Part shown: one piece after another, positions 1-8,535 of the stretch
Position numbering within the stretch: position 1 is the stretch's first letter
Layout: every line of letters starts with the position of its first letter
Origin: Pectinatus haikarae
GTDB lineage: Bacteria > Bacillota > Negativicutes > Selenomonadales > Selenomonadaceae
Length of the DNA stretch: 64,000 bases
Strand: one strand, 5' to 3'
NCBI RefSeq assembly: GCF_030813505.1
Contig: NZ_JAUSUE010000017.1
The notes under the pieces: generated by a model
Database searches by the model: none
Told to the model about the DNA's origin: nothing
The model's input: the letters and a program-made list of their open reading frames with translations, nothing else
Made by a program: the position numbers and the translations under genes

Positions 1-37
1 GTTCAGGGAATACTGTGATATAATTATGGCAGTCCAT
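1..37 (-). CDS. 5' end of an unidentified gene, cut by the window edge
   Basis: Only the first 12 codons are visible (MDCHNYITVFPE). The start is an ATG at 35-37 on the minus strand, preceded by a good ribosome binding site (GAGGAG, about 8 nt upstream). It is divergent from the EamA-type gene. Too little is visible to name a family; the call rests only on the start codon and binding site. Confidence 0.45.
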   Translation of the reverse strand, partial: MDCHNYITVFPE

Positions 38-233
38 AGTGATTGTCTCCTCTTTGGTTAATGGTGCTGTGAGAACTCCATTTTACCATTTAAAGAAAAG
101 TCACTGTGGACTTTTTGCTAACTGTTCATTTTCATTTTACAATCAACCTTTAATATTTTTTGTGATCTGTGGTACTATTATATATTGTTAGATTGATAAA
201 ATATGTGAACATACATATCTGGAGGTAATAGAA

Positions 234-662
234 TTGGAAAGTTGGCTCTTTTATGCATTGCTTTCGGCACTTAGTGCCGCGCTGGTTTCTATTTTTGGCA
301 AGGTGGGCTTACAGGGAATCGACAGCAATGCAGCAACGGCAGTGCGCTCTATAATTATGGCATTATTTTTGATAGGCGTTACTGCTTTACAAGGCAGCCT
401 GCAACATATTCCTGATGTTTTTGCTGATCGAAAAGCACTGCTGTTCATATGTTTGAGCGGAATTGCCGGAGCAACATCCTGGCTGTTCTATTTTTTGGCA
501 TTAAAAGTCGGAAAAATTTCTCAGGTAGCTCCGATAGATAAACTAAGTGTAGTTTTTTCTGTTCTATTGGCCATGTTGATTTTTCAGGAGAAAATAAGTC
601 TGATTCATGGCTTAGGCATCTTACTTATTGCTTGCGGAGGACTGGTCTTAGCAATTTTTTAA
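234..662 (+). CDS. EamA/DMT-superfamily membrane protein, single-domain
   Basis: A 142-residue hydrophobic protein with about five membrane segments, the size of one EamA (drug/metabolite transporter) domain rather than the usual two-domain protein of about 300 residues. Such half-size proteins normally work as dimers in the cytoplasmic membrane; the substrate cannot be told. The start is a TTG at 234 with a strong GGAGGT at 221-226, which decides it over internal ATGs. It stands alone, with a weak hairpin downstream (about 738-769). Family placement comes from the hydrophobic pattern with GK and PxxxL-type turns near the C-terminus. Confidence 0.7.
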   Translation: MESWLFYALLSALSAALVSIFGKVGLQGIDSNAATAVRSIIMALFLIGVTALQGSLQHIPDVFADRKALLFICLSGIAGATSWLFYFLALKVGKISQVAPIDKLSVVFSVLLAMLIFQEKISLIHGLGILLIACGGLVLAIF

Positions 663-737
663 AAATATGTACCGGACAGATAACGACAATTAATTATAAT
701 ATATTTTATATATAACCAGGATTTCACCGTGTAAAAA

Positions 738-769
738 AAACACTTGACTTGGTGTTGACTCCAAGTGTT
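738..769. terminator. Possible terminator hairpin after the EamA gene
   Basis: AACACTTG and CAAGTGTT form an 8-bp stem around a 15-nt loop. An A-run precedes it, and only a weak T-rich stretch follows. It could end transcription from either side; weak evidence. Confidence 0.35.
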
Positions 770-899
770 ACTCTTATTATGAAAAAATGAGATCAAACGG
801 CAGTTATTTTTCAGTAATGGCTATAAGGATTGCCATGCAGAAGAAAGACACAGCTCATTGATTTTACTTACTAACAGCCAGAAATTGGAGAGAAAATTT

Positions 900-1709
900 A
901 TGAAAGTTTTATATTATGATTGTTTTTGCGGTATCAGTGGTGATATGAATATTGGCGCATTGCTTGATTTAGGTGTAGATGAAAATTACTTGAGACAGGA
1001 ATTATCTAAACTCAATCTGGCTGCTGAGTACGAACTGAAGATAAAAAAAGACAAGAAAGCTGGTATCAACGGCACCAGAGTTGATGTAGTTTTAAAGCAG
1101 GAAACCATTGGCAGCCACGGACATAATACTCAAAAGCAGCCCGATATGAGTCATGATCACAAACAGGGGCATCATGATCATAGAAATTTGAAGGATATTG
1201 AAAATATCATCAACAAGAGCAGTTTAAATGCTTCTGTCAAAAAAACAAGCTTAGATATTTTTATGAAGATCGCGGAGGCCGAGGCAAAAGTTCATGGCAG
1301 TTCTTTGGATGAAGTTCATTTCCATGAAGTTGGCGCAGTAGATTCAATTATTGACATTACCGGAGCCGCTATATGCCTGGACTTTTTAAAAGCAGACAAG
1401 ATCATCGCTTCAGCCGTTCAGCTGGGCGGAGGATTTGTAAAATGTGCTCACGGCATTATTCCTATTCCTGCACCGGCTACAATTGAAATCTTAAAGGATA
1501 TTCCCATTAAGACAGGCATAGTCCCGTTTGAAACTACTACACCGACCGGCGCCGCTATTTTGGCGGCAAATGTCAGTACCTTCACCGACAACATGACCTT
1601 TTCAGTAAGCAAGATCGGTTATGGCATAGGACATAGAGATCTTGAAATTCCTAATGTTCTAAGAGTATATCTTGGCAGTGAAAAAACTAACAAAGACTCT
1701 GAAAAATGA
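900..1709 (+). CDS. larC: LarC1: N-terminal part of the nickel insertase LarC
   Basis: LarC inserts nickel into the pyridinium bis-thiocarboxylate cofactor of lactate racemase and relatives (LarA). The protein begins MKVLYYDCFCGISGDMNIG, the family signature, and has a His-rich stretch around residues 70-100 (repeated HGH, HDH, HHDH) that fits nickel binding. The ATG at 900 with GGAG at 887-890 is preferred over a TTG at 858. At 269 residues it covers only the N-terminal domain. The C-terminal domain (LarC2), which in Lactobacillus plantarum is joined by a programmed frameshift, is absent: only 58 nt separate this stop from larE. LarC2 may be encoded elsewhere. Confidence 0.85.
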   Translation: MKVLYYDCFCGISGDMNIGALLDLGVDENYLRQELSKLNLAAEYELKIKKDKKAGINGTRVDVVLKQETIGSHGHNTQKQPDMSHDHKQGHHDHRNLKDIENIINKSSLNASVKKTSLDIFMKIAEAEAKVHGSSLDEVHFHEVGAVDSIIDITGAAICLDFLKADKIIASAVQLGGGFVKCAHGIIPIPAPATIEILKDIPIKTGIVPFETTTPTGAAILAANVSTFTDNMTFSVSKIGYGIGHRDLEIPNVLRVYLGSEKTNKDSEK

Positions 1710-1767
1710 CTATTATGCTCGAATAATATTTATTCATCCCGAAAATATGAAAAAGAGGTTATAAACT

Positions 1768-2586
1768 ATGAATATTGAACTTCAGTCCAAATTGGATCAC
1801 TTAATAAAATTATTGACTGATCTTGACAGTGCAGTCGTAGGTTTTTCTGCCGGTGTGGACAGCACTTTTTTAACGGCTGCAGCCTCTCGCAGTCTGGGAA
1901 AGAAAGCAATAGCCGCAACTGCGTATTCGGCTACACTGCCTGTATCAGAAAAAGAGGAGGCGGTACGAATAGCCAATCAATTAGGAATACAACATATTTT
2001 ACTGCCTATCGATGAATTGGCGAATACCGAGTTTGCAGCCAACACTAAAAATCGCTGCTATTATTGCAAAAAAACCCGCTTTAATGCCCTGCACCAATGG
2101 GGGATAGAACACGGTTATACATGGGTGCTGGACGGTGCTAACGCTGATGATTGCATGGATTATCGTCCGGGCATGAAGGCAATAGCCGAAATGGAAGGTG
2201 TATGCAGTCCTCTGCTGGAAGCCGGCTTGACCAAAGCAGAAATACGGGAAATTTCTAAAGAATGGGGTTTGCCTACATGGAATAAACCCAGTGCAGCCTG
2301 CTTATCATCCCGAATAGCTTATGGTCTGACTGTCACAAAGGAACGTCTGAATCAAATTGAACAGGCAGAAAAGATAGTAAAAAAATTTTGCAGCGGGCAA
2401 ATCCGAGTCCGACATCATGATAATTTGGCCCGCATCGAGGTTTCTCAGGCTGATATTCCCATTCTTGCCATACCTGAAAATGCTCAGTATATATGCAACG
2501 CTTTGAAAAAACTGGGATTTAAGTTTGTTACACTGGATCTTGCCGGCTATCGCACCGGCAGCATGAATGAAGTACTGGCACAATAA
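1768..2586 (+). CDS. larE: LarE, sacrificial sulfur transferase for the nickel-pincer cofactor
   Basis: LarE is an ATP pyrophosphatase-family enzyme that thiolates the pyridinium dicarboxylate precursor, in the classic type giving up the sulfur of one of its own cysteines. The PP-loop SAGVDST lies at residues 27-33. Cys178 in the segment KPSAACLSSR matches the sacrificial cysteine (Cys176 in L. plantarum). A CYYC pair at 97-100 is also present. It is 272 residues, normal for the family. It follows larC1 at 58 nt, so the two form a small operon; larA and larB are not in the window. Confidence 0.9.
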   Translation: MNIELQSKLDHLIKLLTDLDSAVVGFSAGVDSTFLTAAASRSLGKKAIAATAYSATLPVSEKEEAVRIANQLGIQHILLPIDELANTEFAANTKNRCYYCKKTRFNALHQWGIEHGYTWVLDGANADDCMDYRPGMKAIAEMEGVCSPLLEAGLTKAEIREISKEWGLPTWNKPSAACLSSRIAYGLTVTKERLNQIEQAEKIVKKFCSGQIRVRHHDNLARIEVSQADIPILAIPENAQYICNALKKLGFKFVTLDLAGYRTGSMNEVLAQ

Positions 2587-2622
2587 TTTACCTTTAAATA
2601 ATTTCATCTGAAAAATCAAAAA

Positions 2623-2672
2623 AGCAGTATCATCTGCAGCATTGCACTGCAGATGATACTGCTTAAATATTA
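2623..2672. terminator. Bidirectional terminator between larE and rplL
   Basis: A perfect 17-bp stem (2623-2639 with 2647-2663, 7-nt loop) with A-rich sequence on the left and T-rich sequence on the right, between two convergent genes. It can end both larE and the ribosomal protein operon. Confidence 0.85.
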
Positions 2673-2710
2673 TTATTGATCCTTTATGCTCTGTCCAAAG
2701 AGAAATAAAA

Positions 2711-3079
2711 TTATTTTACTTCTACAGTTGCGCCAGCTTCTTCTAATTTAGTTTTAACAGTATCAGCTTCATCTTTAGCTACTTTTTCTTTGATAGGAGC
2801 AGGAGCACCATCAACTAAAGCCTTAGCTTCTTTCAAACCAAGTCCGGTTATTTCACGAACAGCTTTGATAACGTTGATTTTGCTTGCGCCAGCAGATGCA
2901 AGGATTACATCAAATTCGGTTTTTTCTTCAGCAGCAGCGCCGCCAGCGGCAGGAGCAGCAGCAACAGCAACAGGAGCAGCTGCACTAACACCGAATTTTT
3001 CTTCCATAGCTTTTACAAGTTCAGATAATTCAAGAACAGTCATTTCTTCAATGGCTTGCATAATTTCTTCTTTAGTCAT
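2711..3079 (-). CDS. rplL: 50S ribosomal protein L7/L12
   Basis: Stalk protein of the large ribosomal subunit that recruits translation GTPases. It has 122 residues with the N-terminal dimerisation domain, the Ala/Pro-rich hinge around residues 35-52 and the conserved C-terminal domain (segment GLGLKEAKALVD). Last gene of the rplK-rplA-rplJ-rplL series, with a GGAGGA site before the ATG. Confidence 0.98.
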   Translation of the reverse strand: MTKEEIMQAIEEMTVLELSELVKAMEEKFGVSAAAPVAVAAAPAAGGAAAEEKTEFDVILASAGASKINVIKAVREITGLGLKEAKALVDGAPAPIKEKVAKDEADTVKTKLEEAGATVEVK

Positions 3080-3128
3080 TTTAATATTCCTCCAAAATTG
3101 AATGTCGTTTTATTATATAATATATAGC

Positions 3129-3668
3129 TTAGGCTGATTCTTTCTGTTTACGAATCGCTTCAAGCACATAAACAGCATTGCGGATCGTGCCCTGAAGTAC
3201 ATTGACCACACCGGAAACAGGAGCCTGCATACTGCCAAGCAATTTGGCAATGAGGACTTCGCGGGAAGGCAGAGAAGCCAAAGCCTTAACGCCTTCAGCA
3301 TTAATAACCTTACCGTCAACAACACCGGCTTTAACAGTTAAAGTTTCTGTTGTTGCCAGATTGTTTTCCTTTATAAAAGTTTCAATAACTTTCGCCGGAG
3401 CAATAGCATCTTCACTGGAATAAGCAACTGCTGTCGTACCTTCCAAATATTGAATCAAATCTTCATAACCAAGATCCTTAGCCGCAAAACGGAGCATCGT
3501 ATTTTTTACAACATGATAAACAACACCCGCTTCACGCATTTTTGCACGAAGCTTTGTATCCTGAGCAACAGTGAGACCTTTATAGCTGGTGAGAACAATC
3601 CCCTGTGCATTGGTAAAGCTTTCCTTAAGTTCTGCAACGATAGCTTGTTTTTCTGGACGTACTGCCAT
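3129..3668 (-). CDS. rplJ: 50S ribosomal protein L10
   Basis: Base of the L7/L12 stalk and autoregulator of its own mRNA. The start is MAVRPEKQ at 3668, behind AGGAGG; an upstream in-frame start at 3701 has no comparable site and would lie in the leader RNA. The product has 179 residues, a normal length. It is followed by rplL after about 50 nt. Confidence 0.97.
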   Translation of the reverse strand: MAVRPEKQAIVAELKESFTNAQGIVLTSYKGLTVAQDTKLRAKMREAGVVYHVVKNTMLRFAAKDLGYEDLIQYLEGTTAVAYSSEDAIAPAKVIETFIKENNLATTETLTVKAGVVDGKVINAEGVKALASLPSREVLIAKLLGSMQAPVSGVVNVLQGTIRNAVYVLEAIRKQKESA

Positions 3669-3694
3669 GAAAACACCTCCTCTCAAAAATTGTG

Positions 3695-3800
3695 CCTGCA
3701 TAACAAAACAGCCTGTGGTCTTCTGCCGCAGGCTGCATTTTAGAATAATGGCATTGCCATATATATCAAAAATCCATTAAACCTCGGCAGGCAATCACAA
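3695..3800 (-). ncRNA. Putative ribosomal L10 leader (rplJ autoregulatory RNA)
   Basis: The 178-nt space between rplA and rplJ contains a hairpin, CAGCCTG/CAGGCTG (3709-3715 with 3729-3735), with an internal purine-rich asymmetry like that of the L10 leader family. In that family L10(L12)4 binds and represses translation. The position just before rplJ supports this; the outer boundaries are approximate. Confidence 0.6.
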
Positions 3801-3846
3801 TTATACCGCGATGCGGCACCTGCTGTCTTAAGTTTCTTAAGATGTA

Positions 3847-4548
3847 TTATTCAGCTTTAGTTGCTTTCAAAGACGGATTAACATGAACACCAGGGCCCAT
3901 AGTAGCACTCAAGGTAACAGATTTCATATATTGTCCCTTTGCTGCTGCCGGTTTCACTTTTATCAGTGTATCAATCAATATCTGGAAATTTTCCAGTAAC
4001 TTAGCACTGTCAAAAGAAGCTTTTCCGATAGGCACATGAATATTCCCTGCTTTATCCGTACGATATTCGATCTTACCGGCTTTTATTTCGCCGATAGCTT
4101 TTGTAAGATCCATAGTAACAGTTCCCAATTTTGGATTAGGCATCAGGCCGCGCGGACCAAGAATCTTACCTAAACGACCAACAACCCCCATCATATCAGG
4201 AGTCGCAACTGTTACATCAAAATCATACCAGCCGCCTTGAATCTTAGTAACAAACTCATCTGATCCAACATAATCAGCTCCCGCTGCTTCCGCTTCGTTA
4301 ACCTTGTCACCTTTAGCAAAAACGAGAACCTTTTTAGTTTTACCTGTACCGTGCGGCAGAACTAATGCGCCGCGAACCTGCTGATCCGCATATTTAGGAT
4401 CTACACCTAAACGTATTGCCGCTTCTATTGTTTCATCAAACTTAGCTGTCGCAGTTTTTTTAACTAATTCAACAGCTTCGGAAGCATCATAAAGCTTATC
4501 TTCAATAAGTTTTGCTGCATCCTGATATTTTTTGCCAAATTTGGCCAT
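3847..4548 (-). CDS. rplA: 50S ribosomal protein L1
   Basis: L1 stalk protein that helps tRNA leave the E site and can repress its own operon. The 233 residues start at MAKFGKKYQDA (ATG at 4548, AAGGAG upstream); the longer frame start at 4590 lacks a site. Typical motifs such as GPRGLMPNPKLGTVT are present. It follows rplK by 53 nt. Confidence 0.98.
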   Translation of the reverse strand: MAKFGKKYQDAAKLIEDKLYDASEAVELVKKTATAKFDETIEAAIRLGVDPKYADQQVRGALVLPHGTGKTKKVLVFAKGDKVNEAEAAGADYVGSDEFVTKIQGGWYDFDVTVATPDMMGVVGRLGKILGPRGLMPNPKLGTVTMDLTKAIGEIKAGKIEYRTDKAGNIHVPIGKASFDSAKLLENFQILIDTLIKVKPAAAKGQYMKSVTLSATMGPGVHVNPSLKATKAE

Positions 4549-4601
4549 AAAATATTCTCCTTTCGTGGTTATAACGGGTATGCCTCCCACGTACTATGAA
4601 A

Positions 4602-5027
4602 TCAATCTACGATTTCAATCCCCATACTACGGGCAGTGCCTTCTATCATACGGGTTGCTGCTTCAACATCAGCAGCATTCAAATCCTGCATTTTTGATTC
4701 AGCAATTTCTGCAGCTTTTGCGCGAGGCAGCTTAGCTACTTTCTTTTTGTTTGGTTCACCAGAAGCCTTTTCAATCCCAGCAGCTTTTTTTAATAATATT
4801 GCAGCTGGCGGTGTCTTCGTGATAAAGGTAAAAGAACGATCTTCAAACACACTGATTTCTACAGGAATTATAAGACCGGCCTGTTTGGCTGTTCGTTCAT
4901 TGAATTCTTTAACAAAAGCCATAATATTTACCCCAGCCTGACCTAATGCAGGACCAACCGGAGGAGCAGGAGTCGCTTTTCCTGCTGCTACTTGCAGCTT
5001 TACCATCTTTACAACTTTTTTCGGCAT
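4602..5027 (-). CDS. rplK: 50S ribosomal protein L11
   Basis: Part of the GTPase-associated centre of the 50S subunit. The 141 residues start at MPKKVVKMVKLQ behind GGAGGT. The conserved proline-rich segment TPAPPVGPALGQAG is at about residues 18-31. Operon partner of rplA; nusG lies 27 nt upstream. Confidence 0.98.
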   Translation of the reverse strand: MPKKVVKMVKLQVAAGKATPAPPVGPALGQAGVNIMAFVKEFNERTAKQAGLIIPVEISVFEDRSFTFITKTPPAAILLKKAAGIEKASGEPNKKKVAKLPRAKAAEIAESKMQDLNAADVEAATRMIEGTARSMGIEIVD

Positions 5028-5054
5028 ATCTAACACCTCCTTAAACGAGATATA

Positions 5055-5606
5055 TTAAATCTTCTCTATTTGGTCAAAGCCGACTTCTACAGTCGTTTCC
5101 CTGCCAAACATATCGACGATAACTTTCACTTTTGATTTATTATAATCAATTTCTGTAACAGTTGCTGCAAAATTCTCGAAAGCCCCTGAATTAATATGGA
5201 CGCTTTCTCCTATTTCTACATCAATGCTGACTGTCGCCGAAACAGCTCCATCTTCTCCACAGGAACCAAGAATCTTTTTCACTTCTCCGTCAGTAAGAGG
5301 AATAGGTTTCGTTCCAGATCCGACAAAGCCGGTAACTCCCGGTGTATTTCTTACTACGTACCACGAACGGTCACTCACGATCATTTCGACAAGCACATAT
5401 CCCGGAAAGACTTTATGACTTACTACCTTTTCTTTCCCGTTTTTCTTCTCAATTTCATTTTCCAAAGGAACAACTATTTTAAATATTTCACTTTCCATCC
5501 CCATGGAATGAACCTTACGTTCCAGATTAACCTTTACTTTGTTTTCATAACCGGAATAGGTATGAATGACATACCATCTTTTTTCAGTTTCCGCATTAAT
5601 GGACAT
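5055..5606 (-). CDS. nusG: Transcription elongation/antitermination factor NusG
   Basis: A 183-residue NusG with the N-terminal NGN domain (RWYVIHTYSGYE) that contacts RNA polymerase and the C-terminal KOW domain (about residues 125-183) that contacts S10/Rho. It sits between secE and rplK in the classic order. Confidence 0.97.
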   Translation of the reverse strand: MSINAETEKRWYVIHTYSGYENKVKVNLERKVHSMGMESEIFKIVVPLENEIEKKNGKEKVVSHKVFPGYVLVEMIVSDRSWYVVRNTPGVTGFVGSGTKPIPLTDGEVKKILGSCGEDGAVSATVSIDVEIGESVHINSGAFENFAATVTEIDYNKSKVKVIVDMFGRETTVEVGFDQIEKI

Positions 5607-5625
5607 TCACTGCACCTCCCCGGTA

Positions 5626-5859
5626 TCAACGCAAAATAATTTCTAAAGCCCTGGCGAAAACGGTATCGCATATCCAGATGAGAGCACACACAAATATAAC
5701 TGCGATGAATACAACGACTGTATAAGAAGACAATTCCTTACGAGTAGGCCAAACCACTCTTTTCATTTCTGCTTTGACGCCAGTTAGAAATTCTTTTAGA
5801 TTGAAACTCTTACTTTTTTCATTCTCAGTTGTCATTTTCCCATCAGTCAATCCATTCAC
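5626..5859 (-). CDS. secE: Preprotein translocase subunit SecE
   Basis: A 77-residue protein with one membrane helix (about residues 46-67) and the conserved amphipathic segment MKRVVWPTRKEL before it. This is the small single-helix SecE of Firmicutes, part of the SecYEG channel. Start MNGLTDGKM (ATG at 5859, AGGA 5 nt upstream); an internal ATG at 5835 is possible. Next gene is nusG. Confidence 0.95.
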   Translation of the reverse strand: MNGLTDGKMTTENEKSKSFNLKEFLTGVKAEMKRVVWPTRKELSSYTVVVFIAVIFVCALIWICDTVFARALEIILR

Positions 5860-5907
5860 ATCCTAAAATAAATACAGTATAAAACTCATCATCTTCAAAC
5901 ATAAAAA

Positions 5908-6057
5908 TTATTTTGTTTCTCTATGCGGTGTATGTTTCTGACAAAACTTGCAATATTTATTCATTTCCAGTCTGTCCGGATCGTTCTTTTTGTTTTTATT
6001 GGTCTGATAATTACGCTGTTTGCAAACTGTGCAGGCCAAAGTAACTGCATTACGCAT
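5908..6057 (-). CDS. rpmG: 50S ribosomal protein L33
   Basis: A short gene of 49 codons reading MRNAVTLACTVCKQRNYQTN at the start and ending HTPHRETK. It has the two zinc-type pairs CxxC at residues 9-12 and 36-39, so it is the zinc-binding (C+) form of L33. It lies upstream of secE in the usual order. Confidence 0.95.
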   Translation of the reverse strand: MRNAVTLACTVCKQRNYQTNKNKKNDPDRLEMNKYCKFCQKHTPHRETK

Positions 6058-6199
6058 TTCCTATGCACTCCTTACCGAATAATAATTCATATGATAATTT
6101 ATCAAGCGCCGCAATTTTACGGCTGCATACCCGAATAAACTTTACCATAGCAAGCGATAACTGTCAATTAAAAACCGCTTTAATTTCTTACTTACATAA

Positions 6200-6224
6200 A
6201 TAAAACCCCCATAAAAGGGGTTGT
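6200..6224 (-). terminator. Terminator after the tRNA cluster
   Basis: On the minus strand AACCCC-TTTTAT-GGGGTT is followed by TTTATTTA, directly after the last tRNA gene. A short stem, but well placed. Confidence 0.55.
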
Positions 6225-6234
6225 ACTTGCACTT

Positions 6235-6311
6235 TGGTGGCGGCGCACGGATTTGAACCGCGGACACTGCGGGTATGAACCGCATGCTCTAGCCAACTGA
6301 GCTACGCCGCC
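6235..6311 (-). tRNA. tRNA-Met (CAT), elongator type
   Basis: A full cloverleaf with acceptor stem GGCGGCG/CGCCGCC and encoded CCA. The anticodon loop TTCATAC gives CAT. The paired first base argues for elongator Met; an Ile lysidine tRNA is not excluded. Confidence 0.9.
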
Positions 6312-6328
6312 GCAATTCTCTTTTTTTA

Positions 6329-6404
6329 TGGAGCTGATGACCAGGATTGAACTGGTGACCTTATCCTTACCAAGGATACGCTCTGCCGACTGAGCTACAT
6401 CAGC
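6329..6404 (-). tRNA. tRNA-Thr (GGT)
   Basis: Cloverleaf with acceptor GCTGATG/CATCAGC and encoded TCCA end. The anticodon loop TTGGTAA on stem TATCC/GGATA gives GGT. Confidence 0.95.
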
Positions 6405-6409
6405 ATAAT

Positions 6410-6485
<76 letters not shown>

Positions 6486-6491
6486 ATAATT

Positions 6492-6567
6492 TGGAGCTGA
6501 CGAGAGGACTTGAACCTCCAACCTGCTGATTACAAATCAGCTGCTCTGCCAATTGAGCTACATCAGC
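6492..6567 (-). tRNA. tRNA-Thr (TGT)
   Basis: Cloverleaf closely related to the Thr(GGT) tRNA nearby, with the same acceptor stem. The anticodon loop TTTGTAA on GCTGA/TCAGC gives TGT. Confidence 0.95.
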
Positions 6568-6690
6568 ATGCTATGCCTTTCAATCGAATCAGCCGTCGGT
6601 AATATATACTACCATGTTCTAAACCATTTGTAAAGAACTTTTTTCATTTTTTTTAATCCAATCAATGAAATAAATTCTTAATGAAAAAAA

Positions 6691-6767
6691 TGGTCGGGAT
6701 GACAGGATTCGAACCTGCGACCTCATCGTCCCGAACGATGCGCGCTACCAAGCTGTGCTACATCCCG
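6691..6767 (-). tRNA. tRNA-Pro (CGG)
   Basis: Cloverleaf with acceptor CGGGATG/CATCCCG and encoded CCA. The anticodon loop TTCGGGA on CATCG/CGATG gives CGG. First of the five tRNAs in transcription order. Confidence 0.95.
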
Positions 6768-6933
6768 TTGAAAACAAAATATATTATATCGCTTTTCAAA
6801 CAATAATGCAAGCCTTATTTTAAAATTATTTCTGCATATTTATATCTTTTTCTCTGTAATTAATACGGGAACCGATTAAAAAGCAATGCACGTATTTCAT
6901 ATTTTAGATTCAGCGTTATTTTAAAGTTTGCAT

Positions 6934-6960
6934 GAACATATCGGATAATCGGATATGTTC
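6934..6960. promoter_or_regulatory. Inverted repeat upstream of ilvA
   Basis: GAACATATC and GATATGTTC are perfect 9-bp arms separated by 9 nt, in an otherwise empty 370-nt region between tRNA-Pro and ilvA. It lies about 90 nt before the predicted ilvA promoter. It may be an operator; no regulator is assigned. Confidence 0.45.
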
Positions 6961-7050
6961 AATACAATTTCAAGGCAAACCTATCAGCAGGATATAAATT
7001 AAATATTTTTGAGATCATTTTCTTTTATTTTATAAAAACAGATTGTAATA

Positions 7051-7079
7051 TTGCAAATATATTATGTTTTAGCTATAAT
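7051..7079 (+). promoter_or_regulatory. ilvA promoter
   Basis: TTGCAA at 7051-7056 and TATAAT at 7074-7079, 17 nt apart. The predicted start is near 7086, about 50 nt before the ilvA ATG. Confidence 0.7.
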
Positions 7080-7136
7080 AAATTTTACCGACTTTGAAGC
7101 GGCAATTATATTATATAGAAGCAGGAGAGTTTTATA

Positions 7137-8396
7137 ATGGAAAAAACAGCAGTAAAAAAAGAGACAGTGCAGATGCCTGCACAAATTGTCGCAGAAACAT
7201 CAATAGCCGATGTTTATCGCGCGGCCAAACAACTTGACGGTATAACCCGTCATACTGATCTTATTTATAGTGAATATTTCTCTCAGATTTCATCCAATGA
7301 TGTATATATAAAACCAGAAAATCTTCAAAAAACAGGTTCGTTTAAGCTTCGCGGTGCATATAACTGCATCAGCCAGCTGTCTGACGCGCAGAAAAAACGT
7401 GGCGTAATTGCTGCTTCTGCTGGTAATCATGCGCAGGGAGTGGCATTTGCCGCCCAAAAATTAGGTATTAAAGCAGTAATAGTCATGCCCGCCACGACAC
7501 CGATTCTAAAAGTTGAGGCGACGCGTGCTTACGGAGCAGAGGTTATCCTGTACGGCGACAGCTACGATGATGCCTGTGCAAAAGCTTATGAGTTAGAAAA
7601 AAAGAACGGTTATGTTTTTATTCATCCTTTTAATAATCTGCAGGTCTTGCTTGGGCAGGGAACGACCGCACTGGAAATTATAGACAGCCTGAAGGATGTT
7701 GATGTCATTCTTGTTCCGATCGGCGGGGGCGGTTTTGCCAGCGGGGTAGCTTTGGCAACAAAGCTTGTAAATCCTCATGTAAAAGTGATTGGGGTCGAGC
7801 CGGCAGGCGCAGCCTGCATAAAGGCGTCTTTAGAAGCAGACAGAGTAGTATCACTTGCCAGTGTGGAAACAGTGGCAGAAGGCACAGCAGTGAAAACTCC
7901 CGGTGATCTTACCTTCGCCTTCATAAAAAAATATGTTGATGATGTGATAACAGTCACGGAATTCGAAATAATGTCCGCACTGCTTTCTTTGATAGAAAAG
8001 CACAAGCTCATAGCTGAGGGAGCAGGTGTTCTTTCCTTGGCAGCTTTGCCTAAATTATCTTTCAAGGGAAAAAAAGTCGCAGCTATAGTCAGCGGCGGCA
8101 ATATCGATATATCTACAATTTCAGCGCTTATAGATAAAGCATTGGTGGCACGCAGCCGTGTGTTCTGTTTCAGCGTTCAGCTGCCTGACAAGCCGGGACA
8201 GCTTCTTGCAATCTCAAAAATTCTGGCAGATCTTGATGCCAATGTCATTCATCTTGATCACAATCAAGCTAAAGTTACGGATAGTTTTCAAAAAGTATTA
8301 TTGGAAGTAACCGTTGAAACTCATAACAGCGAACATGTCGCAAAAATTTCTGAGGAATTAAAAAAACATGGCTTCCAAATTACGAAAGTATATTAA
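7137..8396 (+). CDS. ilvA: Threonine ammonia-lyase with C-terminal ACT domain
   Basis: PLP enzyme that deaminates threonine to 2-oxobutanoate, the first step towards isoleucine or propionate. The PLP lysine is Lys70 in TGSFKLRGAY. The glycine-rich phosphate cradle (PIGGGGFASG) is near residue 190, and a single ACT regulatory domain fills about residues 340-419. At 419 residues it is the short class with one ACT domain, so either biosynthetic or catabolic use is possible. It has its own promoter and a strong terminator. Confidence 0.9.
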   Translation: MEKTAVKKETVQMPAQIVAETSIADVYRAAKQLDGITRHTDLIYSEYFSQISSNDVYIKPENLQKTGSFKLRGAYNCISQLSDAQKKRGVIAASAGNHAQGVAFAAQKLGIKAVIVMPATTPILKVEATRAYGAEVILYGDSYDDACAKAYELEKKNGYVFIHPFNNLQVLLGQGTTALEIIDSLKDVDVILVPIGGGGFASGVALATKLVNPHVKVIGVEPAGAACIKASLEADRVVSLASVETVAEGTAVKTPGDLTFAFIKKYVDDVITVTEFEIMSALLSLIEKHKLIAEGAGVLSLAALPKLSFKGKKVAAIVSGGNIDISTISALIDKALVARSRVFCFSVQLPDKPGQLLAISKILADLDANVIHLDHNQAKVTDSFQKVLLEVTVETHNSEHVAKISEELKKHGFQITKVY

Positions 8397-8435
8397 AGAA
8401 TGTTTTAGATCGGCAAAATAATCTCCCGGATCGAC

Positions 8436-8493
8436 AAAAAACTGCCCCTCGAAAGTTAGATTTAGGAAATCTGACTTTCGAGGGGCAGTTTTT
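8436..8493. terminator. Strong bidirectional terminator between ilvA and dcuB
   Basis: A 23-bp stem (8441-8463 with 8467-8489, one G-T pair) with the 3-nt loop AGG, A-run before and T-run after. It serves the two convergent genes. Confidence 0.9.
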
Positions 8494-8535
8494 CATTGCA
8501 CAATAGCGTTTATGTCAGTCATCGAAAAATTAAAT

